The notes under the pieces are model-generated. The model was not told the DNA's origin. It did not search any database and worked only from the letters and a program-made list of their open reading frames with translations. From an uncultured Collinsella sp. (GTDB lineage Bacteria > Actinomycetota > Coriobacteriia > Coriobacteriales > Coriobacteriaceae), in the NCBI GenBank assembly GCA_900754385.1, contig CAAECP010000189.1:1-5887 (forward strand): a stretch of DNA of 5,887 nucleotides, written 5' to 3'. This document shows, in pieces, positions 1-3,998 of the stretch. Within the stretch, counting starts at the first letter, position 1. The number at the start of each line of letters is the position of its first letter. A program made the translations under genes and the position numbers.

Positions 1-1
1 C

Positions 2-421
2 CGCCCCCGCCGCATCTTTCCCAGTGTGATCGTCGCTGTTGCAGAGTCGCAGGGTAAAAACGGTGTGGGCACCACGTTTATGCTCGATGAGCGCGTGGCG
101 CTGGCCCGCGAGGCGCTCGGTGATATCGACGGCGTCGAAGTCCTGCCCTTTACCGGCCTCTTGGTCGACTTCGCTCGTGAGCAGGGGGCGGGGGCCGTGG
201 TCAAGGGCCTGCGCGCCATGACCGACTTTGAGTATGAGCTGCAGCAGGCCGACCTCAATTATCGCTTGGATAGCGAGCTGGAGTCCATCTTTGTCATGAG
301 TGCTCCGCAGTACGGTTACATCTCGAGCTCGGTCGTTCGCCAGATCGCCTCGCTCGGCAGCGATGTATCGACGTTTGTGCCGCCCAACGTGGTCGAAGCG
401 CTCAGACATCGCTTTTCGTGA
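2..421 (+). CDS. coaD: Phosphopantetheine adenylyltransferase (PPAT), 5'-truncated by window edge
   Basis: CoaD transfers AMP from ATP to 4'-phosphopantetheine, giving dephospho-CoA, the penultimate step of cytosolic CoA synthesis. The frame is open from base 2 and 139 residues are visible, against about 160 for the family, so roughly 20-25 N-terminal residues, including the (T/H)xGH nucleotide-binding motif, lie before the window. The visible part reads as a typical PPAT: a VIVAVAES strand after the first helix, an F-LDERVALAREAL segment, the VVKGLRAMTDFEYELQ region with the conserved Arg-Gly-Leu-Arg, and the C-terminal ISSSVVRQIA motif, followed by VSTFVPPNVVEAL near the end. A GTG at 26 is in frame but lies inside the conserved strand, so it is not the start. 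The downstream gap is 68 bases and carries a promoter-like element. Identity is close to certain from motifs; only the N-terminus cannot be judged. Confidence 0.95.
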   Translation, partial: RPRRIFPSVIVAVAESQGKNGVGTTFMLDERVALAREALGDIDGVEVLPFTGLLVDFAREQGAGAVVKGLRAMTDFEYELQQADLNYRLDSELESIFVMSAPQYGYISSSVVRQIASLGSDVSTFVPPNVVEALRHRFS

Positions 422-445
422 CGTTTTTTATTGCCTGGTGGCATG

Positions 446-454
446 TGGTAAACT
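446..454 (+). promoter_or_regulatory. Candidate extended -10 promoter element upstream of the coiled-coil gene
   Basis: TGGTAAACT sits 35 bases before the start at 490. It matches an extended -10 (TGn followed by TAAACT, close to TATAAT). No convincing -35 box lies 16-18 bases upstream; that stretch is only T-rich (424-432). It is the only promoter-like element in the coaD gap and could drive the coiled-coil/DUF177 pair. Called by eye from consensus only. Confidence 0.4.
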
Positions 455-477
455 AGCACGATGATATGTTACCTATG

Positions 478-484
478 AAAGGAG
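478..484 (+). promoter_or_regulatory. Shine-Dalgarno site fixing the start of the coiled-coil gene
   Basis: AAAGGAG lies five bases before ATG 490. In-frame ATGs at 466 and 475 are both upstream of this site, and neither has a purine-rich element at usable spacing, so translation should begin at 490. Confidence 0.8.
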
Positions 485-489
485 ACCGG

Positions 490-987
490 ATGCCGGGCGA
501 GAATTTTCCTGGCGATAGGATCGTCAGCTTGGTCGATGAGCTCGAAGGGCTGATCGAGGAAGCCAAGCCGCCTTTCGGCAAGAACGCTCAGTTCAAGGTC
601 ATCGACGCCGACGTGTTCTTCAACATCCTCGATGAGATCCGCATGAGCTATCCCGAGGAATGGCAGAAGTCCCGCCGTATCCTCAAAGAGCGCGAGGAGC
701 TTATGGCTTCCGCCGCCGCTCAGGCCGATTCCATCATCGCCGATGCTCAGCAGCAGGCCCTCACCATTGCCGGTGAGCAGGAGATTGTCCGCCTTGCGCA
801 GCAGCAGGCCGACGACATCCGCGATCGTGCCCAGCAGTACGAGCGCGAGACGCGTTATGCTGCCGAGGACTACGCAGAGCAGGTCTTTACGCACCTGGAG
901 GAGAACCTCAAGAGCCTGACCGGCACCGTTACCCGTTGCCGTCAGCAGCTCAACGAGGGTGCCGCCCAGCAGAATGGTCAGTGGTAA
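490..987 (+). CDS. Conserved small coiled-coil protein of unknown function, 165 aa
   Basis: The function is not known. The protein is soluble-looking, with no signal peptide and no membrane segment. Residues 10-25 (IVSLVDELEGLIEEAK) form an amphipathic helix; residues 26-55 hold a short segment, FKVIDADVFFNILDEIRMSYPEE; residues 58-155 are a long Ala/Gln/Glu-rich helix with repeated alanine-rich heptads, probably a coiled coil. The layout (helix, 'hinge' with VDxxxFxxxLDEIRxxxPEE, long helix) resembles, from memory, a short family found near coaD and DUF177 in clostridia and often labelled just 'ATPase'. It also recalls DivIVA-like or ATP-synthase-b-like coiled coils. No Walker A motif is present, so an ATPase label would be unsupported. 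Start 490 is chosen on its Shine-Dalgarno. The TAA stop overlaps the next ATG (TAATG), suggesting translational coupling with the DUF177 gene. Confidence 0.85.
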   Translation: MPGENFPGDRIVSLVDELEGLIEEAKPPFGKNAQFKVIDADVFFNILDEIRMSYPEEWQKSRRILKEREELMASAAAQADSIIADAQQQALTIAGEQEIVRLAQQQADDIRDRAQQYERETRYAAEDYAEQVFTHLEENLKSLTGTVTRCRQQLNEGAAQQNGQW

Positions 988-1541
988 TGGCTGAGTTCCC
1001 GAGCGTTACCGTCGATCTTTCCGAGCAGCTCGAGTTTCCTGGAGATTCGTTTCCGCTGACCGGTAAGGTCGATGTCGCCACCTACACGGTGGGCGAGAAG
1101 GAGTACCAGCTACAGGACGGCATCGACTACGACGTTGTCTTTACCAATGCCGGTACCGGTGTCTTGCTCACGGGCATGGTCCGCTCGCACGCCACCGGTG
1201 AGTGCGACCGTTGCCTGGAGCCCGCCTCGTTTGATATCGCCGGAGAGATCGAGGAGTTCTACCTCTTTGAGGAGCCCGAGGATCCCGAGGCCTACGAGGA
1301 CGGCTACGAGCTCCTGGGTGAGGACCGCATCGTCGATCTGGGTGAGCCCATCAATGACGCGGTCGTTATGGACACGCCGTTTGTGGTGCTCTGCAAGCCC
1401 GATTGCCGTGGTCTGTGCCCCACCTGCGGTTGCAATCTCAACGTCGAGCAATGCGATTGCGCCGCCCAGGCAGAGGCAGAATGGGCCGCTGCCACGGAAA
1501 ATCCATTTGCAGCATTGAAGAATCTCAAGCTCGATGAGTAA
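987..1541 (+). CDS. yceD: DUF177 / YceD-family metal-binding-type protein, 184 aa
   Basis: DUF177 proteins sit beside rpmF in most bacteria; in E. coli and plants the family is linked to 23S rRNA accumulation, so a role in large-subunit rRNA maturation is likely but not shown here. The N-terminal half (residues 1-70) is the beta-rich region common to the family. Cysteines then fall in the family pattern: C73-x-x-C76 in ECDRCLEP, and a second cluster C136, C140, C144, C147, C149, C156, C158 in a CxxxCxGLCPxCGxNLN arrangement, consistent with a zinc site. The protein ends with the usual NPFAALKNLKLDE-type tail. Residues 86-125 are very acidic. ATG 987 overlaps the upstream TAA, and a longer in-frame reading from 936 would lie within the previous gene, so coupling at 987 is preferred. 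The symbol is by family, not by proven orthology. Confidence 0.9.
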   Translation: MAEFPSVTVDLSEQLEFPGDSFPLTGKVDVATYTVGEKEYQLQDGIDYDVVFTNAGTGVLLTGMVRSHATGECDRCLEPASFDIAGEIEEFYLFEEPEDPEAYEDGYELLGEDRIVDLGEPINDAVVMDTPFVVLCKPDCRGLCPTCGCNLNVEQCDCAAQAEAEWAAATENPFAALKNLKLDE

Positions 1542-1546
1542 AACTG

Positions 1547-1555
1547 TGGTAGTAT
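1547..1555 (+). promoter_or_regulatory. Candidate extended -10 promoter element upstream of rpmF
   Basis: TGGTAGTAT begins six bases after the DUF177 stop and about 50 bases before the rpmF start. It has the TGn extension and a TAnnnT hexamer, like the element before the coiled-coil gene. No -35 box at standard spacing was recognised. It could give rpmF its own transcript; a DUF177-rpmF read-through message is equally possible, since no terminator separates them. Confidence 0.35.
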
Positions 1556-1605
1556 CGCTACTTGCGCGTAATCGCCACACTGGATAGTTCATAAGGAAGG
1601 TCACT

Positions 1606-1785
1606 ATGCCCGTACCTAAACAAAAGCAGGGTCGTATCCGCACTCACACCCGTCGTTCCGCCAACATGAAGATCTCGGCTGCGGCTCAGTCCACGTGCCC
1701 CCGTTGCGGCGCTGTCAAGCTTCCGCACCACGTGTGCCCCAGCTGCGGTTTCTACAAGGACCGCGAGGTTATCGTTACCGAGTAA
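1606..1785 (+). CDS. rpmF: 50S ribosomal protein L32 (bL32), zinc-ribbon form, 59 aa
   Basis: bL32 is a small protein of the large ribosomal subunit that packs against 23S rRNA. The 59-residue product begins MPVPKQKQGRIRTHTRRS, close to the family hallmark MAVPKxKxSxxRxxxRRS, with a basic N-terminal tail. It then carries a C31-x-x-C34 ... C44-x-x-C47 zinc ribbon (CPRCG and CPSCG) and ends with the Y-K-D/G-R-E/x-V-I/V pattern. All four cysteines are present, so this is the zinc-binding (C+) version. The Shine-Dalgarno AAGGAAGG at 1593-1600 lies five bases before ATG 1606. The length is normal for bL32. The gene follows the DUF177 gene by 64 bases and is followed by a hairpin-plus-T-run terminator, the usual rpmF setting. 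It is short enough that length-filtered gene calling may miss it. Confidence 0.97.
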   Translation: MPVPKQKQGRIRTHTRRSANMKISAAAQSTCPRCGAVKLPHHVCPSCGFYKDREVIVTE

Positions 1786-1788
1786 CGG

Positions 1789-1794
1789 TATACT
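1789..1794 (+). promoter_or_regulatory. Candidate -10 element (TATACT) upstream of plsX
   Basis: TATACT, one mismatch from TATAAT, starts four bases after the rpmF stop. Transcription would begin near 1801, before the terminator hairpin at 1826-1855, so the plsX leader would run through it. The region 16-18 bases upstream shows no clear -35 box, so the assignment rests on the hexamer and its position. Confidence 0.35.
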
Positions 1795-1808
1795 CTGGAT
1801 GCGATGCC

Positions 1809-1822
1809 GTTCCAAATGGAAC
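1809..1822 (+). repeat. Inverted repeat GTTCC-N4-GGAAC in the rpmF-plsX gap
   Basis: Perfect 5-bp arms GTTCC and GGAAC are separated by AAAT, 14 bases after the TATACT hexamer and just before the terminator hairpin. It could be a small RNA hairpin in the plsX leader or a DNA operator for a dimeric regulator. It does not match the FapR operator as I recall it. Function is unknown. Confidence 0.5.
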
Positions 1823-1825
1823 CAC

Positions 1826-1855
1826 AATGGCCGGCTCAGTGAGTCGGCCATTTTT
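1826..1855 (+). terminator. Intrinsic terminator between rpmF and plsX
   Basis: AATGGCCGGCTC (1826-1837) pairs with GAGTCGGCCATT (1841-1852) through 12 base pairs, including one G-U, around the loop AGT, and is followed by a T-run (1851-1855). This is a strong Rho-independent terminator shape. The plsX start is only 20 bases past it, so plsX transcripts starting upstream must read through it. Confidence 0.85.
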
Positions 1856-1859
1856 GTAT

Positions 1860-1865
1860 AAGGAG
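1860..1865 (+). promoter_or_regulatory. Shine-Dalgarno site fixing the start of plsX
   Basis: AAGGAG ends one base before an in-frame ATG at 1867 but seven bases before ATG 1873. Only the second spacing is workable, so PlsX should begin MSNVRV rather than MYMSNVRV. Confidence 0.8.
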
Positions 1866-1872
1866 CATGTAT

Positions 1873-2892
1873 ATGAGTAACGTTCGCGTTTGTGTAGACG
1901 TTGTGGGCGGAGACGAGAAACCTCAGGTTGTTCTCGATGGTATCGAGGCTGCGCTTGCCGCCGATCCCGATATCGAGGTCTTGGCAGCTGGCCCCGCCGA
2001 AATCGTCAATCCCTTTGCAGCTTCCCATGCACGTGTTGAGGCCCTTGAGGCACCTGACGTTATCGCCATGGATGACGATCCCATTCGCGCCGTGATGACC
2101 AAGCGTAAGTCGTCGATCGTGCTTTCTTGCCGCGCCATTAAGAAGGGCAACGCGGATGCGTTCTTCTCCGCCGGCTCGACCGGTGCCATGACCGCCGCTG
2201 CCACCGCCTACGTGACGCCGTTTAGGTATCAGGCCGAAGGCAAGAAGCAGCCGGTGCGCCCCTGTCTGACCAATGCACTGCCCAATCGCGCCGGCGGTCT
2301 GACGGTGCTGTGCGATATGGGCGCCAACCCCGATGTCGAGGTCGATGACATGGTACGTTTTGCCCAGATGGGTAGCGCCTATGCCCGCGTCGTCCTGGGC
2401 ATCGAGCATCCCCGCGTGGGCCTGCTTGCCAACGGCACCGAGGACGAGAAGGGCTCCAACTTCACCAAGGCCTGTTTCCCTGCTATGAAGGCCGCCGTTC
2501 CCGGCTTTGTTGGTAACTGCGAGGGCACCGACCTCACCTCAGGTAACTTCGATGTCGTCGTTGCCGATGGCATGTCGGGCAACATCGCGCTCAAGGCCAC
2601 TGAGGGCGCTGCTAAGTTTTTGCTGCAGGAACTCAAGGGCGTCTTTATGTCTTCGCTTGGCACCAAGATCGCCGCACTGCTCATCAAAAAGCAGATGCGC
2701 GAGATTAAGGCCAAGCTCTCTGGCGACGCCAAGGGCGGCGCGATTCTTTTGGGCCTGCGCGGCGTGGTCCTGATCGGCCATGGTGCCACCTCGGTCGAGG
2801 CTGTTAAAAACGGTACGCTCGCGGCGGCCGAAGCCGTGCGCGCCGGGCTGGTCGAGAATGTCGCCAACTCTATGGACGGTATCGTTTTATAA
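1873..2892 (+). CDS. plsX: Phosphate acyltransferase PlsX (acyl-ACP:phosphate), 339 aa
   Basis: PlsX converts acyl-ACP and phosphate to acyl-phosphate, the donor used by PlsY to acylate glycerol-3-phosphate at the start of phospholipid synthesis; it is a peripheral membrane enzyme. Family features in order: VRVCVDVVGGD (residues 4-14, family VDAMGGD), VIAMDDDPIRAVMTKRKSS (63-81), ADAFFSAGSTGAM (94-106, family SAGNTGA), CDMGANPDVEVDDM (147-160), PRVGLLANGTEDEKG (180-194, family LLNIGEExxKG), GNCEGTDLTSGNFDVVVADGMSGNIALKATEG (214-245) and GGAILLGLRGVVLIGHGAT (288-306). The length is typical. The small departures from consensus (VVGGD, GSTGA, ANGTE) are spread out and the gene is intact, so it should be functional. 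Start 1873 is chosen by Shine-Dalgarno spacing. Its acyl donor carrier, ACP, is encoded next, after a second terminator-like hairpin. Confidence 0.95.
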   Translation: MSNVRVCVDVVGGDEKPQVVLDGIEAALAADPDIEVLAAGPAEIVNPFAASHARVEALEAPDVIAMDDDPIRAVMTKRKSSIVLSCRAIKKGNADAFFSAGSTGAMTAAATAYVTPFRYQAEGKKQPVRPCLTNALPNRAGGLTVLCDMGANPDVEVDDMVRFAQMGSAYARVVLGIEHPRVGLLANGTEDEKGSNFTKACFPAMKAAVPGFVGNCEGTDLTSGNFDVVVADGMSGNIALKATEGAAKFLLQELKGVFMSSLGTKIAALLIKKQMREIKAKLSGDAKGGAILLGLRGVVLIGHGATSVEAVKNGTLAAAEAVRAGLVENVANSMDGIVL

Positions 2893-2939
2893 GAGCGAGT
2901 TAGAGCGCTGTTATGTGCTTCGCGGCGCACGTCGTGGGG

Positions 2940-2945
2940 TAGAAT
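2940..2945 (+). promoter_or_regulatory. Candidate -10 element (TAGAAT) upstream of acpP
   Basis: TAGAAT, preceded by a G-run, matches the TAnnnT -10 pattern with one mismatch from TATAAT. Initiation would be near 2952, just before the large palindrome at 2959-2980. No -35 hexamer is convincing at 16-18 bases upstream. A promoter is expected here because ACP must be made at high level and the hairpin would reduce read-through from plsX. Confidence 0.4.
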
Positions 2946-2958
2946 CAGAACCGTGTCT

Positions 2959-2987
2959 TGGTACCGCCCGGGCGGTACCATTCTTTT
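2959..2987 (+). terminator. 22-bp perfect palindrome plus T-rich tail: terminator between plsX and acpP
   Basis: The half-site TGGTACCGCCC at 2959-2969 is repeated exactly in inverted orientation at 2970-2980, a perfect 22-bp palindrome. In RNA it folds as a 9-bp GC-rich stem with a CCGG tetraloop and is followed by TTCTTTT, as in an intrinsic terminator. It lies 66 bases after the plsX stop and 36 bases before acpP. As DNA, such an uninterrupted palindrome could also be a binding site for a dimeric repressor just downstream of the candidate promoter. Terminator is the simpler reading. Confidence 0.75.
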
Positions 2988-3016
2988 GGTATTCATGCAC
3001 TATGAGAGGAAGCGCT

Positions 3017-3259
3017 ATGGACCGCTCCGAAATCTTCGACAAGATCGCCGAGGTCACTGCTGACGTTCTGGGCGTCGATGTTGCCGAAATTAGCGAGGAG
3101 ACCACCTTTGACGACCTCGATGCCAACTCGCTCGAGCGCCTGCAGCTGGTTACGGCTATCGAGGACGAGTTCAACCTCGAGATCGATGACGAGACCCTGC
3201 TCTCGCTCAACTCTGTCGCCGACGCCGTCGACGCTATCGAAGCTGCCAAGGAGGCCTAA
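3017..3259 (+). CDS. acpP: Acyl carrier protein, 80 aa
   Basis: ACP carries growing fatty acyl chains on a 4'-phosphopantetheine arm in type II fatty-acid synthesis and donates them to PlsX and other enzymes. The protein is the normal size and very acidic, and it fits the four-helix fold: helix I at residues 4-17, an LGVDVAEISEETTFDDL loop, then DANSLERLQLVTAIEDEFNLEI, and a final helix ending VADAVDAIEAAKEA. Ser38 in N-S-L is the expected attachment site. The residue before it is Asn37, where most bacterial ACPs have Asp (DSL motif). The start is ATG 3017, served by GAGGAAG at 3006-3012; an in-frame ATG at 3002 has no such site. acpP is placed between plsX and rnc, the usual order, and the rnc Shine-Dalgarno lies within its last codons. 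Confidence 0.95.
   Translation: MDRSEIFDKIAEVTADVLGVDVAEISEETTFDDLDANSLERLQLVTAIEDEFNLEIDDETLLSLNSVADAVDAIEAAKEA
3248..3254 (+). promoter_or_regulatory. Strong Shine-Dalgarno for rnc inside the end of acpP
   Basis: AAGGAGG, an almost complete anti-16S match, overlaps the last acpP codons and lies eight bases before TTG 3263. It supports the TTG as the rnc start and implies translational coupling of rnc to acpP. Confidence 0.8.
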
Positions 3260-3262
3260 GTC

Positions 3263-3988
3263 TTGGCTTTATCCGAACGACTTACGCGCGCCCAGGAAAT
3301 CCTGGGCCACGAGTTCAACAATAAGGTGCTGCTGCGCGCGGCGCTTACGCATCCCTCGGCAGTCGAGGGCCAGCCGGTTTCTGCCAGCTATGAGCGCCTT
3401 GAGTTCTTGGGCGATTCCATTTTGGGTGCTGTGGTCGCACGCTCCTTGTTTGAGTCCTATCCGGAGTTTGACGAGGGCAAGCTCACGCGCCTGAAGGTGT
3501 CGCTTGTCTCGGGCGCTACGCTGTCCGAGGTTTCTCACGAGCTGGGCATCGACGACATCATCATCTTTGGTGCCTCTGAGACCGGTACTGGTGCGCGCGG
3601 CCTGCATTCGGCCCTCGAGAACGTCTATGAGTCGCTCGTGGGTGCGCTGTACCTGGATGCCGGCTGGGATGCGGCGGCGGAGTTCATTCACCGTACGCTT
3701 AAGCCGCATTTGGCTTCCGAGCGTGCCGAGCATCCTGCGAACCCCAAGTCGTTTTTGCAGGAGTGCGTGCAGGCCGACGGTCACGAGCCCCCAGCGTATA
3801 AGCTCGTTGGCTCCGAGGGCCCGGCGCATGCGCCCACCTTTACCGCCGTGGTGTTGATCGATGGTATTCGTCAAGGCCGCGGCACCGGTTCCTCCAAGAA
3901 GGAGGCCGAGGGTGCCGCTGCGCTCGAGGCGCTCGACCGCATGGGCTACACCACCAACGGCGTGATTCTCAACAAGAAGCCTGTTTAA
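3263..3988 (+). CDS. rnc: Ribonuclease III, 241 aa, TTG start
   Basis: RNase III is a dimeric, Mg-dependent endonuclease that cuts double-stranded RNA in rRNA precursors and structured mRNAs. The catalytic domain (residues about 5-150) contains the signature YERLEFLGDSIL at 43-54, giving Glu44, Glu47 and Asp51 (E. coli Glu38, Glu41, Asp45), then FDEGKLTRLK with Glu71, and ENVYESLVGALYLD at 119-132, where Glu123 matches the essential E. coli Glu117. The position of E. coli Asp114 is Asn120 here. A C-terminal double-stranded-RNA-binding domain spans about 160-228, with NPKSFLQE and the GTGSSKKEAEGAAALEAL end. The start is TTG 3263, because of the strong upstream Shine-Dalgarno and the three-base gap after acpP. 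smc follows after ten bases, so the two are probably cotranscribed. Confidence 0.95.
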   Translation: MALSERLTRAQEILGHEFNNKVLLRAALTHPSAVEGQPVSASYERLEFLGDSILGAVVARSLFESYPEFDEGKLTRLKVSLVSGATLSEVSHELGIDDIIIFGASETGTGARGLHSALENVYESLVGALYLDAGWDAAAEFIHRTLKPHLASERAEHPANPKSFLQECVQADGHEPPAYKLVGSEGPAHAPTFTAVVLIDGIRQGRGTGSSKKEAEGAAALEALDRMGYTTNGVILNKKPV

Positions 3989-3998
3989 GCGAGGAACC

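Noticed and set aside
26..28. GTG as a complete start for coaD
   Set aside because: The frame continues upstream in a CoaD-like sequence and the GTG falls inside a conserved beta strand; a start there would delete the nucleotide-binding motif.
395..430. Possible terminator at the end of coaD (GAAGCG/CGCTTT stem followed by a T-run)
   Set aside because: The stem is only six pairs with a G-U and a nine-base loop, and the T-run at 424-429 starts about nine bases after it, so the geometry is poor.
1558..2409. Open frame of 283 codons on the minus strand across rpmF and plsX
   Set aside because: It runs antisense through two conserved genes and through the terminator between them, with no protein family resemblance.
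2915..2930. Small inverted repeat GTGC...GCAC upstream of acpP
   Set aside because: Only four pairs with an eight-base unpaired loop; such repeats are expected by chance in GC-rich DNA.
2950..2987. Possible T-box riboswitch because GGTACCGC resembles the T-box antiterminator sequence
   Set aside because: The whole plsX-acpP gap is 124 bases, too short for a specifier loop and stem I, and the downstream gene is ACP rather than an aminoacyl-tRNA synthetase or amino-acid gene. The similarity is explained by the palindrome.
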